DNA of 64,000 nt from DATFDN01 sp963756495 (GCA_963756495.1 CAVWNS010000002.1:186001-250000); one strand, 5' to 3'. Shown: positions 19,765 through 30,735, counted from the stretch's first letter. Notes: generated by a model not told the origin, from the sequence alone. Translations and numbers: made by a program.

Positions 19765-20753
19765 CGCGCCGCCGCCGTCCGGCCGCCGATCCGCAGGCGG
19801 GGATCGACCGCGTAATAGAGCAGGTCCACGATCAGGTTGATCAGCACGAACAGCGAAGCCGACCAGCAGCAGATAGGCCGCCATCACCGGGATGTCGGCG
19901 ACGTTGATCGACTGCACCAGCAGCAGCCCGACGCCGGGCCACTGGAACACCGTCTCCGTCACCAGCGAGAAGCCGATGATCCAGCCGAGCTGCAAGCCCG
20001 ACGATGGTGATGACCGGGACCAGCGTGTTCTTGAGCGCGTGGCCGAAATTGATCGCCCGCTCGGCGATGCCGCGGGCGCGGGCGAACTTCACGTAGTCGC
20101 TGCGCAGCACCTCCAGCATCTCGGCGCGCACCAGGCGCATGATCAGCGTCATCTGGAACAGGCCGAGCGTGATCGCCGGCAGGACCAGCGAGCGCAGGCC
20201 GCTGACGGTCAGGAAGCCGGTGCTCCACCAGCCGAGCTGGACCACCGTGCCGCGCCCGAAGCTCGGCAGCCAGCCGAGGCAGCACCGAGAAGATCAGGAT
20301 CAGCAGGATGCCGAGCAGGAAGGTCGGCAGCGACACGCCCGGCCAGGCTCACCACCATGAACAGCCGCGAGACCCAGGAATTGCGGCGGATGCCGGTGAT
20401 AGACGCCCATCGGCACGCCGATCAGCAGCGCCAGCACCGAGGAGGTGACCGCCAGCTCCAGCGTCGCCGGCAGCCGCTCGCCGATCAGGCCGGCGACCGG
20501 CTGGGCCAGCCGGTAGCTGATCGCCGAAATTGCCGTGCAGCACCGCCCAGATGTAGCGCCCGTACTGGACGATGAAGGGCTGGTCGAGGCCGAGCTGGTG
20601 GACCAGCGCCGCGCGCTGCGCCTCGGTGTAGTCCTGCCCCAGCATGGTCGTCACCGGATCGCCCACGTATTTGAACATCGCGAACGAAATCAGCGCGACG
20701 ACGAGCAGGACCGGGACGGACTGGAGCAGGCGGGAGAGGATGAACGCGAACAT
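19761..20753 (-). CDS. Peptide ABC transporter permease (DppB type), frame-broken
   Basis: First gene of the operon: inner-membrane permease. It starts MFAFILSRLLQSVPVLLVVAL with TM1, then GDPVTTMLGQDYTEAQRAAL and the DppB-type RYIWAVLHGNFG segment; later come the EAA loop DYVKFARARGIAERAINFGHALKNTLVPV and the closing helices. Breaks near 20526, 20403, 20342, 20279, 19996 and 19857, nearly all resolvable as single added bases. Divergent from the hydroxypyruvate isomerase gene across 160 bases that must hold both promoters. No periplasmic binding protein gene (dppA) accompanies the operon in this window. Confidence 0.85.
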
Positions 20754-20913
20754 CGGGCGGCGGCGCTGTCCTTTCAGCTTGTATTACGGGGATCGTAGGA
20801 CCCCGGCGCGCGCGACGCGACCCGGAAATCGGCGCGGAACGTCCGCCCGCCGCGCGTCTGGTCAAGCCTCGGGGCCGCCTGTAGCCTCCGCGCCGCGATC
20901 GAGGGAGGGACAC

Positions 20914-21713
20914 ATGCCGCGCTTCGCCGCGAACCTGTCGATGATGTTCAACGAGGTCGGCTTCCTCGACCGCTTCGAGCGCGCCGCCCGGGCCGGCTTC
21001 AAGGGCGTCGAGTTCCTGTTCCCCTACGAGCATCCGGCCGCCGAGATCCGCCGCCGGCTCGACGCCAACGGGCTGACCCAGGCGCTGTTCAACATGCCGC
21101 CGGGCGACTGGGCGAAGGGCGAGCGCGGGCCTCGCCGCCCTGCCCGGGCGTCAGGCGGAGTTCCGCGACGGGCGTGCGCCAGGCGCTCGACTACGCCGGG
21201 GCGCTCGACTGCAAGCTGGTCCACTGCATGGCCGGCCTGGTGCCGCCGGGCGTCAGCCAGGTCACGGCCGGCGCAGTCTACGCCGCCAATCTCGCCTGGG
21301 CCGGCGAGGAGGCGCGCAAGGCCGGCGTCCGGATCGCCATCGAGCCGATCAACCACCGCGACATGCCGGGCTACTTCCTGAACACCCAGGCGCAGGGCGC
21401 GGCCTTCGTCGAGGCGATCGGGCGCGACCGCCTCGGCCTGCAGTTCGACGTGTACCACGTGCAGATCACCGAGGGCGACATCACCAAGCGCATGGAGCAG
21501 TTCATGCCGGTGATCGCGCACATGCAGATCGCCGACGTGCCGGCCCGCAACGAGCCGGGCACCGGGGAGATCGGCTGGGAATACGTGTTCCGCCGGATGG
21601 ACGCGCTTGGCTATGCCGGCTGGGTCGGCTGCGAATACCGCCCCGCCGGGGAGACCGATGCCGGGCTCGGCTGGCTCAAGCGGCTCAGCGTGACTGAGGC
21701 GCGGGAGGGCTGA
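20914..21713 (+). CDS. hyi: Hydroxypyruvate isomerase, frame-broken
   Basis: TIM-barrel isomerase, about 265 residues, interconverting hydroxypyruvate and tartronate semialdehyde. The family start PRFAANLSMMFNEVGFLDRF is followed by GFKGVEFLFPYEH, the metal-site segment AIEPINHRDMPGYFLN and LQFDVYHVQITEGD, and GEIGWEYVFRRMDALGY-like C-terminal block with GWVGCEYRP. Two extra bases (near 21130 and 21170) displace a short middle stretch; both sides are intact. ATG 20914 has a purine-rich GAGGGAGG just upstream. It is 27 bases before the tartronate semialdehyde reductase gene, which takes the next step to glycerate. The glyoxylate carboligase that would feed the pair is not in the window. Confidence 0.9.
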
Positions 21714-21740
21714 ACTCGGGGATAGGGGGACAAGGCGCCA

Positions 21741-22630
21741 ATGAAGATCGGTTTCATCGGCCTGGGCATCATGGGCCGCCCGATGGCGCTCAACCTGAAG
21801 AAGGCCGGCCACGCGCTGATCGTGCCGGAGCGCGCCAGCCTCAAGGACGACATCCGCGCCGCCGCCGAGGTCGTCGCCGACGCGCGCGCCGTCGCGGCCC
21901 AGGCCGAGGTGCTGATCCTGATGGTCCCCGACACCCCCGACGTGGAGGCGGCGCTGTTCGGCCCCGACGGCGCCGCCGAGGGGCTGCGGCGCGGCACCCT
22001 GGTCATCGACATGTCCTCGATCAGCCCGATCGCCACCAAGGACTTCGCCAAGCGGGTGAACGCCAAGGGCTGCGACTATCTCGACGCGCCCGTCTCGGGG
22101 GGCGAGGTCGGCGCCGAGCAGGGCGGCGCTCACGATCATGGTCGGCGGTCCGGAGGCGGCGTTCGCCCGCGCCAAGCCCCTGTTCGAGGCGATGGGCAAG
22201 ACCATCACCCATGTCGGCGAGGAGAACGGCGCCGGCCAGACCTGCAAGGTCGCCAACCAGATCATCGTCGCGCTGAACATCCAGGCGGTGGCCGAGGCGC
22301 TGGTGTTCGCCGCCAAGGCCGGGCGCCGACCCCGCCAAGGTGCGCCAGGCGATCAGCGGCGGCTTCGCCGCCTCCCGCGTGCTGGAGCTGCACGGCGAGC
22401 GGATGATCAAGGGCAATTTCGACCCGGGTTTCCGCATCCGGCTGCACCAGAAGGACCTCAACCTCGCCCTGTCCTCGGCCCGCTCGCTCGGCGTGGCGCT
22501 GCCCAACACCGCGATCGCGCAGCAGATGTTCGCCTCCTGCGCCGCCTGGGGCGGCGAGGAGCTGGACCACTCGGCGCTGATCCAGGCGATCGAGGGGCTC
22601 GCCAACTTCTCGATCCGGGACAAAAAGTAA
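21741..22630 (+). CDS. 2-hydroxy-3-oxopropionate (tartronate semialdehyde) reductase, frame-broken
   Basis: Beta-hydroxyacid dehydrogenase, about 296 residues, reducing tartronate semialdehyde to D-glycerate with NAD(P)H. The Rossmann motif IGFIGLGIMGRPMALNLKK opens the protein, followed by the substrate-binding DAPVSGGEVGAEQG, the catalytic-Lys segment GAGQTCKVANQIIVALN, and GFRIRLHQKDLNLAL. Single extra bases near 22128 and 22322 break the frame. It follows hyi by 27 bases in the same direction; the two form a short glyoxylate-to-glycerate module. Confidence 0.9.
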
Positions 22631-22758
22631 ACGCATTCCCGCGTCGCGACCAGGGGTTGCAGAATCCGGTGCGCACCCCATAGGGTTACTGCCCATACAT
22701 CATTCCGAGACTCCCTAGCGTCCCACTTGGCTGCCGGGGGCGAAGGGCGGGACTTGCC

Positions 22759-23651
22759 ATGTCGATGCGGTTCACGAGATCGGCCAGCAACTGCGGGCCT
22801 TTCGGCTGGAATCCGGCCTTCGGGCCGAGGAGATCGCCGCCCGGCTCGGCGTGTCGCGCGCCGCGCTCTATCGCTACGAGAAGGGCGAGGTCATCAAGCT
22901 CGACACCGTCAAGCGGCTTGCCGAGCTGCTCAACCTGTCGCCGCTGACCCTGCTCGGCATCGGCGTCGAGTACTACAACCGGCCGATCGCCTATTTCGAG
23001 CGCCTCCGCCAGATGGAGGAGACCGCCGACCAGGTGCTCGAGATGTTCGGGCCGCTCTGCTACCTCACCACCTCGGACGCCTACGACGCGGTGCTGGCGG
23101 AGGCGTTCGAGGAGGCGGCTCGGAGCAGGCCGGGAGCGAACCGGGCGGAGCTGCGCAACGTCGGCGAGCAGATCCTGGGCACGCTGGGCGCCCGCAAGCG
23201 GATGTACACTGCGCGCCGGCTCGGGATCATCTGCATGGTCGCGCTTGTCGTCGGTGCGCGCGCCTGCTGGAGGCCGGCGTGGCGGACGGGCTCGACGTGT
23301 CCGGAGACCACGCGGCTCCGCTGCCGCCAGATCGCCGAGGCCGAGGTGCGGCGAATGGCCGACCTGATGGAGGCCGAGCCGATGGGGCTGCAATTCGGCC
23401 TGCTGGCCGGGCCGGAGCCCAGCTCGCTGTTCACCGTCCTGCGCGCGCGCGACCGCGTGTCGCTGGCGATCAACCCGTTCCGCCCCGACGCCAACCCCGC
23501 CCGCCAGACCGGCGTGGCGATGGTCACCGGCGCCGACGAGGCGGTCGCCGAGCATCAGCGCGTCGCCGAGGCAAGCTGGCGGGACGCCCTGAAGGGCGCG
23601 GCCGGGGCGGCTCGGCTGCGCCGGCTGATCGGGGCCAACGCATCGGACTGA
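22759..23651 (+). CDS. XRE-family transcriptional regulator, frame-broken
   Basis: DNA-binding regulator of about 295 residues. A Cro/CI helix-turn-helix lies at the N-terminus (QQLRAFRLESGLRAEEIAAR, LGVSRAALYRYEKGE) and is followed by a long effector-type domain (PIAYFERLRQMEETADQVLE; LTTSDAYDAVLAEAF; PMGLQFGLLAGPEPSSLFTV). ATG 22759 fits if one base is missing at about 22763 (ATGTC.GATGCG), because no start codon exists in the main frame. Further breaks lie near 23235-23320. It lies 128 bases downstream of the hyi module in the same direction and is a plausible regulator of it, though the real target is unknown. Confidence 0.75.
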
Positions 23652-23668
23652 TACGCCCGATCGTAGCT

Positions 23669-23822
23669 CCCCTCCCCTTGCGGGCTACGGGATTCACGGA
23701 TCGCACCCGGACCGCTCAACTCCCTCTCCGCCCCTGGGGGCGGAGAGGGAGTTGAGCCGCGTGATGATGCCGGAGAACGGCGAAGGATGTGTGGACGCCG
23801 TAGCCCCTTGCGGGAGGGGGTC
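23669..23822. repeat. REP-like repeat with a long perfect palindrome
   Basis: The centre (23714-23757) is a perfect inverted repeat with 21-base arms (GCTCAACTCCCTCTCCGCCCC and its complement) around TG. It is flanked by CCCCTCCCCTTGCGGG (23669 onward) and, inverted, by CCCCTTGCGGGAGGGGG (about 23806-23822). The same flank words occur in the repeat at 30736-30786, so these are members of one dispersed family. The central hairpin could terminate the XRE gene. Confidence 0.8.
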
Positions 23823-23835
23823 GAAGCGCCGGGGA

Positions 23836-24546
23836 ATGGGTCGATGGAACGGTCGATGCCGGCTGGGCGATCGCGTCGCCCCGCCCTATACCTGGGTTGA
23901 TGGAACGCCACCGCCCCTGCCCGCCCACCCCGATGTGCTGATCGAAGCCGACGAGCGCGTCTGGGACGGACGCTTTCCGCTCGACCGCATCCGCTTCCGC
24001 CACCGCCGCTTCGACGGCACCCTCTCCGGCCCGCGGACCTGGGAGTTCTGGCGCCGGGGCCGGGCCGCGGCGATGCTGCCCTATGATCCGGTGGAGGACG
24101 CGGTGGTGCTGATCGAGCAGTTCCGCCTGCCCGCGCTTGCCGCCGGGCTCGACCCGGTGATGGTCGAGGTGCCGGCCGGGTCTGTGCGACGGCGGCGAAT
24201 CCGCCGAGGCGACGATCCGCCGCGAGATGCGCGAGGAGACGGGGCTGACCGCCGGGCGGCCTGACCAAGATCAGCGACATCCTGCTCACCCCTGGCGGCT
24301 CCGACGAGCTGTGCGCGCTGTTCGTCGGCGAGGTCGCCGCGCCGGAGGCCGACGTCGGCCGGGCTCGACGGGCAGCGCCGGCCTCGCATCGACGAGACGA
24401 GGACATCCGCCTGCGCGTCTGGCCCGCCGAGCGCGCCTTCGCGGCGGCGCTGGACGGGCGGATCGTCAATTCGGTCGCCGCGATCGCCCTGCTGTGGCTG
24501 CAACGCGCGGCGCGAGCAATTGCGGGCGGAGTGGACCACGGCATGA
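23836..24546 (+). CDS. NUDIX hydrolase, ADP-ribose pyrophosphatase-like, frame-broken
   Basis: NUDIX hydrolase of the ADP-sugar pyrophosphatase type. The N-terminal part reads ERVWDGRFPLDRIRFRH and PYDPVEDAVVLIEQFRLPAL, characteristic of NudF/ADPRase; the Nudix box follows as REMREETGL after a GGESAEAT stretch, then ILLTPGGSDE and a C-terminal RIVNSVAAIALLWLQR. Breaks near 24182, 24263, 24365-24395 and 24510 scatter it over all frames, mainly by added bases. The start is uncertain: ATG 23836 is used, but GTG 23935 gives a more typical length. Stop and next ATG overlap (ATGA). Confidence 0.8.
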
Positions 24547-25264
24547 CCGAGCGGCTGTTCCTCGACGATCCGCGCCTGACCACGATGGCGCGCGCGTGCT
24601 CGCCAGCGGGCCCGAGGGCGTCGTGCTCGACCGCACCGTGTTCTACGCCCGCTCGGGCGGCCAGCCGGGCGATGCGGGCGTGCTGCGCTGGGCGGACGGC
24701 GAGACGGCCGATCACCGAGGCCATCAAGGGCGAGGGCGAAGCGATCCTGCACGTCCCGCGCCCCCGGCGCGATCCCGCCGCCAGTCGGAGCCGAGGTGAG
24801 CGGGCGAGATCGACTGGACGCGCCGGCATCGGCTGATGCGCGCCCACACCTCGCTTCATCTGCTGAGCGCGCTGCTGCGCGGGGCGGCGGTGACCGGCGG
24901 CTCGATCGGCCTCGACCGCTCCCGCCTCGACTTCGACCTGCCCGATCCGCCGGCCAAGGAGGCAATCGAGGCGGCGCTGAACGCGCTGATCGCCGCCGAC
25001 CATCCGGTCAGCGCCGAATGGGTGGACGAGGCGGTGCTGGACGCCAATCCGGACCTGGTGCGCACGCTGTCGGTCAAGCCGCCGCGCGGCGCCGGCCGGG
25101 TCCGGCTGGTGCGGATCGGCGGCGCGGGGGCGCCGGTCGATCTGCAACCCTGCGGCGGCACCCATGTCGCCTCCACCGCCGAGATCGGCCCGGTGCGGGT
25201 GCTCAAGATCGAGAACAAGGGCAAGCAGAACCGCCGCATCATCCTCGTCCCGGCGGAGGCATAG
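24543..25264 (+). CDS. AlaX-type alanyl-tRNA editing protein, frame-broken
   Basis: Free-standing editing domain that hydrolyses Ser or Gly mischarged on tRNA-Ala. The editing core has the zinc ligands in RAHTSLHLLSALL (HxxxH) and in QPCGGTHVAS (CxxxH), and the N-terminal block VVLDRTVFYARSGGQPGD typical of the AlaRS editing domain. It lacks the synthetase and C-Ala domains, length about 238 residues. Extra bases near 24590, 24708, 24770 and 24808 break the N-terminal half; the second half is intact. Overlaps the NUDIX gene at its start. Confidence 0.88.
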
Positions 25265-25274
25265 GGAAGACGTC

Positions 25275-26130
25275 ATGGACCCCCTGGTCAGCACCGACTG
25301 GCTCGCCGAGCAGCTCGGCAGCCCCGACCTGGTCGTCTTCGACGCCACCAAATATCTGCCGAACGAGGCCAAGGACGGGCACGCCGAGTTCCTTGCGGCG
25401 CGCATTCCCGGCGCGCGCTACTTCGACATCGACGCGTTGGCCGATCCCGACACCGACCTGCCGCACATGGTTCCCGGCGCCCGGGGCGCTTCGCCAAGCT
25501 GATCGGGGCGCTCGGCGTGTCGAACGACTCCCGCGTGGTGTTCTACGACCAGAAGGGCCTGGCCTCGGCGGCGCGCGGCTGGTGGCTGATGGGCCTGTTC
25601 GGCCACGACCGCGCCGCGGTGCTGGACGGCGGGCTGCCGAAATGGACGCCGCGAGGGCCGGCCCGTCGAGCAGCGGCGCCCCGATGCCGCCGAGCCCGGC
25701 CGCGTTCCGCCCCGATTTCCGCGCCGGCCGTCTGCGCGGCGTCGGCGACGTGCTGGGCAACGTCGAGACGCGGGCGGAGCTGGTGCTGGACGCCCGCGCC
25801 GCCGGCCGCTTCACCGGCGAGGTGCCGGAGCCGCGCGCCGGAATGCGCAGCGGCCATATCCCCGGCGCGCGCAGCCTGCCCTACACCGACCTGCTGAACC
25901 CGGACGGCACCTTCCGCGACCCGGCCGCTCTGCGCGCGCGTTTCGCACAGGCCGGCGCCGACGGCGCCCGCCCGGTGGTGACGAGCTGCGGCAGCGGCGT
26001 GACCGCCTGCATCCTGACCCTCGGCCTGCGTCTCGCCGGGTTGCCGGAGGGCGCGGTGTATGACGGGTCATGGACGGAATGGGGCGGCCGGCCCGATACG
26101 CCGGTGGCGACAGGGGCGGAGGCGGGTTGA
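25275..26130 (+). CDS. 3-mercaptopyruvate/thiosulfate sulfurtransferase, frame-broken
   Basis: Two-domain rhodanese-type sulfurtransferase of about 285 residues. Domain 1 reads DLVVFDATKYLPNEAKDGHA, IPGARYFDIDALAD and later VVFYDQKGLASAARGWWLM; domain 2 holds GHIPGARSLPYTDLLN and the active-site Cys in VVTSCGSGVTACILTL (the CGSGVT loop is that of mercaptopyruvate-type enzymes). Frame breaks lie near 25490 and 25655-25700. It follows alaX by 10 bases and precedes the cystathionine lyase gene by 5, so cysteine-related sulfur metabolism is a coherent theme. Confidence 0.88.
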
Positions 26131-26135
26131 GCACG

Positions 26136-27336
26136 ATGGCCGACAAGATCAAGGGAACCGCGGGTTCCGAACCCGCCTGTCGCATGTCGGGCGGGCCGGC
26201 AAGCGGGTCCACGGCTTCGTCAACCCGCCGCTCCTGCGCGGCTCGACCGTGCTCTATCCGACCGTCGCCGACCGCAAGGCGCTGGCCGGGCGAGCGCGGC
26301 GAGCGGGTGCTTGGCCTACGGACTCGGCGGCAGCGAGACCCATTGGGCGCTGGAGGACGCGATCGCCGAGATCGAGGGCGGCAGGCGCTGCCAGATCGTC
26401 GGCTCCGGCCTCGCCGCCGTCACCGTGCCGCTGCTGGCCTTCCTGAAGGCGGGCGAGCACTGCCTGATGCCGGACAGCGTCTATGGCCCGGCCCGCAACT
26501 TCGCCACCGGGATGCTGCCGCGCTTCGGGGTCGAGACGACGTTCTACGACCCGTGCGTCGACGAGGCGGGGATCGCCGCGCTGATGCGGCCGAACACCAC
26601 CGTCGTCTATACCGAAAGCCCCGGCAGCCACACCTTCGAGGTGCAGGACATCCCCGCGCTCGCCCGCGCCGCCCACGCCGGCGGCGCCAAGGTCCTGATG
26701 GACAATACCTGGGGCATCCACTTCTTCCAGCCGTTCCGCCACGGGGTCGACGTCTCCATCCAGGCGCTGACCAAGTATCCGGGCGGGCATTCCGACGTGC
26801 TGATCGGCAGCATCACCGTCAACAGCGCCGAGGACTGGGAGCGTCTGCGCGCCACCTCCGGCGCGCTCGGCCAATACGCCAGCCCCGACGATTGCTGGCT
26901 GACCCTGCGCGGCATCCGCACCCTGGGCGTGCGGCTCGCCGCGCAGATGCAGGCCGGGCTGGAGGTCGCGCGCTGGTTCGCCGCCCGCCCGGAGATCGTC
27001 CAGGTGCTGCACCCGGCGCTGCCCGGCGCGCCGGGCCACGAACTCTGGAAGCGCGACTTCACCGGCGCGTGCAGCCTGTTCGGCGTCGTGTTCACGCCGG
27101 ACGTCACCCCCGAGGACACCCATCGCTTCGTCGAGGCGCTGGAGCTGTTCGGCATCGGCGCCTCCTGGGGCGGCTACGAGAGCCTGGCGCTGCCCACCAC
27201 CGGCTTCATCACCCGCACCGCCGGGCCGGGCGCGTTCCCGGGCCCGGTGGTGCGCATCCATATCGGGCTGGAGGACGTCGCGGACCTGATCGCCGACCTG
27301 GAGCACGGGCTGGCGGTGATGCGCGGGCAAGGCTGA
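26136..27336 (+). CDS. metC: Cystathionine beta-lyase, PLP-dependent, frame-broken
   Basis: Cys/Met-metabolism PLP enzyme of about 395 residues, expected to split cystathionine to homocysteine, pyruvate and ammonia. Start block RLSHVGRAGKRVHGFVNPP and YGLGGSETHWALEDAIAEIEG are characteristic of proteobacterial MetC; the cofactor Lys is in QALTKYPGGHSDVLIG, and VLMDNTWGIHFFQP carries the PLP-binding Asp. Frame breaks near 26155 and 26288-26315 affect only the first 60 residues. ATG 26136 is chosen; a TTG at 26127 overlapping the previous stop is in frame. Convergent with livF across about 58 bases. Confidence 0.9.
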
Positions 27337-27394
27337 ATTGCTACAATCCGGGCCGACGGGCCAGCCAATTGTACATCCGCCGTTAGCATTCTGT

Positions 27395-28139
27395 TTACAA
27401 TCCCAGATAGAACTTCCGGATCAGCTCGTTGTCGTTCAGCTCCGCCGCCGAGTCGCCGGCGAACGCGATCTGGCCATGCACGATCACGTAGCCCCGGTCG
27501 GCGATGCGGATCGCCTGGGTGAAGTTCTGCTCGGCCATCAGCACGGTCAGCCGGTAGCCCTCCTTCAGCTCGTCGATCTTGTCGATCGTGCGCTTGACCA
27601 GCACCGGCGCCAGCCCGACCGAGGGCTCGTCGATCAGCAGGATGCGCGGGGAGGACATCAGCGCGCGCCCCAGCGCCAGCATCTGCTGCTCGCCCCCGCT
27701 CATCGACCCGGCGAGCTGGCGACGCCGCTCCTTCAGGCGCGGAAAGGTTTCGTAACAGAACTCCATATTCCGCGCGATCGCACCGCGCGCGGCGGGGCGG
27801 AACGCGCCCATCAGCAGGTTCTCGGTCACGCTCAGGCGCGGGAACAGCCGCCGTCCCTCGGGCACGAAGGCGATGCCGCGATCGACGATCGCCTCGGTGG
27901 ACAGCGCCGTCAGGTCATGCGCGCTCGCCGTCGATCTCGGCGGTGACGCGTCCCGCCGACGGGCGCACCATGCCCATGACGCATTTCATCAGCGTGGACT
28001 TGCCGTTGCCGTTCGTGCCGAGCAGCGCCACGGTCTCGCCCGGCGCCACCGTCACCGACACGTCGTCCAGCACGCGCACCGCGCCGTAGCCGGCGCTGAC
28101 ATTCTCGATTTGCAGGCTGGCGCCGCGCTCATTCGCCAA
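27395..28139 (-). CDS. livF: Branched-chain amino acid ABC transporter ATPase (LivF), one frame break
   Basis: Second ATPase of a branched-chain amino acid type importer. Walker A ALLGTNGNGKSTL, then FVPEGRRLFPRLSVTENL (a LivF hallmark), signature MSGGEQQMLALGRAL, Walker B ILLIDEPSVGLAP, and the C-terminal FAGDSAAELNDNELIRKFYLG. One break near 27912. The printed frame starts at TTG 28139 inside the livG 3' end; an ATG at 28132 that overlaps the livG stop is out of frame by one base and may be the true start. Last gene of the liv operon. Confidence 0.9.
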
Positions 28140-28851
28140 GATAGGCGCGCTCCACCTCGGGATTGCGGATCACCGCGTCGGGCGCGCCGTCGGCGATCTT
28201 GCGGCCCGCTACCAGCACCACCAGGCGCTGCGAGAACTGCATCACCGCGCGCATGATGTGCTCGATCATGATGACCGTCACGCCCTGCGCGTTCAGCCGC
28301 ATCAGCAGCGCCAGGATGTCGTCCACCTCGTTGTGCGACAGCCCGGCCATCGCCTCGTCGGCGATCAGCAGCTTGGGCTCGGCCGCCATCGCGCGCGCCA
28401 GCTCCAGCTTGCGCATCTCGATCTGCGTCAGGTCGGCGGGACGCTGGCCCGCCTTGGCCTCCAGCCCGACCGATTCCAGCAGCGCGTGACACCGCGCGCC
28501 GATCTCCTCGCCCCCGCCCCGATGCGGCAGCGCGTACTCGATCGGAATGCGCAGATTGTCGGCGACGCTCATGCTGGGGAACGGGCGCGGCAACTGGAAG
28601 CTGCGCGACAGGCCGAGCCGCGTGCGCCGATGCGCCGCCATGCGATCGAATTTGTGCCCGTCGAAGCGGACCGTGCCGGCATCGTGGCGCAAGGTGCCCG
28701 ACAGGCAGTTCACCAGCGTGCTCTTGCCCGACCCGTTCGGGCCGATCAGCCCCACGCGCTCGCCGGGCGCGATGGCCAGATCGATCCCGCCCAGCGCGAC
28801 GAAGCCGCCGAACCGCTTGCCCAGCCCGGCGACCTCCAGCAGCGCCGTCAC
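28129..28851 (-). CDS. livG: Branched-chain amino acid ABC transporter ATPase (LivG)
   Basis: 240-residue first ATPase of the importer: ERVGLIGPNGSGKSTLVNCL (Walker A), LGLSRSFQLPRPFPSMSVADN (shown only in part here: the FQLPRPFPSM motif), Walker B LLIADEAMAGLSHNEVD, and VIMIEHIMRAVM. The ABC signature position reads DLTQIEMRKLELARAM rather than LSGGQ, a variation known in LivG-type subunits. GTG 28851 is the start and overlaps the livM stop (GTGA). Intact frame. Confidence 0.92.
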   Translation of the reverse strand: MTALLEVAGLGKRFGGFVALGGIDLAIAPGERVGLIGPNGSGKSTLVNCLSGTLRHDAGTVRFDGHKFDRMAAHRRTRLGLSRSFQLPRPFPSMSVADNLRIPIEYALPHRGGGEEIGARCHALLESVGLEAKAGQRPADLTQIEMRKLELARAMAAEPKLLIADEAMAGLSHNEVDDILALLMRLNAQGVTVIMIEHIMRAVMQFSQRLVVLVAGRKIADGAPDAVIRNPEVERAYLGE

Positions 28852-29826
28852 GACCGCGCGCCCAGCGGCATCCGCCAGCGCCGCCGCACCGGGCTGCGCA
28901 CGCCGACCAGCCCGAGCAGCCCGTTCGGCGCCGCCACCACGAACGCGACCAGCAGCACGCCCACGATCAGCAGGTTCAGCGCCGAGGAAATCGTGACGGT
29001 CGCAACCTGTTGCAGCGTGCCCAGCAGCACCGCGCCGAGCACCGGGCCGGCCCAGCTTGCGGTGCCGCCGATCAGCGGCATGGCGATGCTGTTCACCGCG
29101 TAGCTCAGGCTGAACGCCGAGGCGGGGTCGAGGTAGGTGACGTAGAACGGCAGCGGCGCGCCCGCCATGCCCATCAGCGCGCCCGACAGCACGGTGGCGA
29201 GCAGTTTCAGCCGCAACGTCGGCACGCCCGACGCCTCGGCGGCCAGCTCGTCGTCGCGGATGGCGGCGAAGCCGCGACCGAGGCGCGAGCGCTCGATCCA
29301 GCGCGCCGCCGCCACCGACAGCACCACCAGCGCCAGCATCACCAGGAACAGGTACTGCACGTAGTCGATGCCGAGCAACGCCGCCTTGGCCGGGCGCACG
29401 ATGTAGGCGCCGCCCGATCCGCCCACGTAGTCCCAGTTCACCATCAGCGTCTGCAACACGACCGCCATCGCCAACGTGGCGATCGAGAAGAACGAGCCGC
29501 GCAGCCGCAATGTCAGGTAGCCCATGCCCAGCCCGACCACGCCGGAGACGATGCCGCCCGCCAGGATCAGGACCGGGATCGGCAGCGGCGGCCACAGCTT
29601 CACCAGCGCGACCGTGGAATAGGCGCCGAGCGCGAAGAAGCCGGCAGTGCCGAAATTCACGTAGCCCGTGTAGCCGCCCAGCATGTTCCACGCCGTCGCC
29701 AGCACGATGTATTGCAGCACGACATAGCCGGCGAAGAACACGTAGGCGTTGCCGACCCACAGCGCGCGCCGCGTAGCACAGCGCAGCGCAGACGATGGCG
29801 CAGGCGAGGAAGGCGGGTTGGCGCAT
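28848..29826 (-). CDS. livM: Branched-chain amino acid ABC transporter permease (LivM), one frame break
   Basis: Inner-membrane permease with eight or more helices. Recognisable LivM blocks are YTGYVNFGTAGFFALGAY, RLRGSFFSIATLAM, RSRLGRGFAAIRDDELAAEA (the cytosolic coupling loop) and the closing AAPNGLLGLV. The first ~20 residues (MRQPAFLACAIVCAALCYA) are in another frame; the join is near 29767. The stop overlaps the livG GTG. Transport specificity (branched-chain amino acids, amides or other small compounds) cannot be decided without the binding protein, which is absent here. Confidence 0.9.
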
Positions 29827-29829
29827 CGC

Positions 29830-30705
29830 CTACCGGCCGAACAGGCCGGCGGGGCGCACCGCCAGGGTCGCGAGCAGGAATCCGAAGGCGACCGCCGGCG
29901 CCCAGGACGGGCCGTAGAACGTCGAGGTCAGGCTCTCGACCACGCCCAAGGTCATCGCGGCGATGACGGTGCCGGCGAAGGACCCGAGGCCGCCCATCAC
30001 GCAGATCGCGAATACGCGGCCAATGTAGTCGCGCGCGACCGAGGGCTCGACCGGCTGGATGATGATCAGGATCGCGCCGGCCACCGAGCAGGTCGCGATC
30101 GACAGCCCGAAGGCGATGCGCTTGATCCGCACCGGGTCGGCCGCCATCAGCCGCAACGCCAGCGCGTCCTGCGCCACCGCGAGCACCGCGCGCCCGACGA
30201 AGGTGCGCGACAGGAAGACCTGCATCAGCCCGATCAGGAACAGCGACACCAGGCACGGAACCAGCAGCCGCAGCGGCAGCTCGATCACGCCGAGATGGAT
30301 GCTCGCGCCGATATAGGCCGCCTGCACCAGCCGGTAATCGACGCCGAAGATCAGCACCAGCGCGACCTCGGTGATGAACAGCAGCCCGAAGAAGAACGCG
30401 AGCCCGCGCAGGCTCTGATCGCCGCGCCGCTCGAACGCGACATGATAGACCTGATAGATGCCCGTCCCGAGCGCGTAGAACACCGGCAGCAGCAGCAGGC
30501 TGCCCACGATCGGATCGATCCCCAGCCGGTCGTTCAGCATCCACGCGCCGTATGAGCCGAGGACGATGAAGGCGGGATGGGCGATGTTGACGATGTCGAG
30601 CATCCCGAAGGAGATCGACACCCCGATCGTCACCGCCGCGTAGAACCCGCCGAGCAGCAGTCCGGAGACCAGCGCGTTGCCCAGCAGGTCGAAGGACAGG
30701 TCCAT
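29830..30705 (-). CDS. livH: Branched-chain amino acid ABC transporter permease (LivH)
   Basis: 291-residue inner-membrane permease: NALVSGLLLGGFYAAVTIG and ISFGMLDIVNIAHPAFIVLG at the start, the coupling loop ALRLMAADPVRIKRIAFGLS, and GGLGSFAGTVIAAMTLGVVE near the end, all typical of LivH. ATG 30705 is chosen because it precedes the conserved N-terminus; the frame is open further upstream only through the intergenic repeat. Three bases separate it from livM. It heads the four-gene transporter unit, and the enoyl-CoA hydratase gene lies upstream in the same direction beyond a 133-base gap. Confidence 0.92.
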   Translation of the reverse strand: MDLSFDLLGNALVSGLLLGGFYAAVTIGVSISFGMLDIVNIAHPAFIVLGSYGAWMLNDRLGIDPIVGSLLLLPVFYALGTGIYQVYHVAFERRGDQSLRGLAFFFGLLFITEVALVLIFGVDYRLVQAAYIGASIHLGVIELPLRLLVPCLVSLFLIGLMQVFLSRTFVGRAVLAVAQDALALRLMAADPVRIKRIAFGLSIATCSVAGAILIIIQPVEPSVARDYIGRVFAICVMGGLGSFAGTVIAAMTLGVVESLTSTFYGPSWAPAVAFGFLLATLAVRPAGLFGR

Positions 30706-30735
30706 CCTATGCCCGGCCCCCTCCCCCAACCCCCT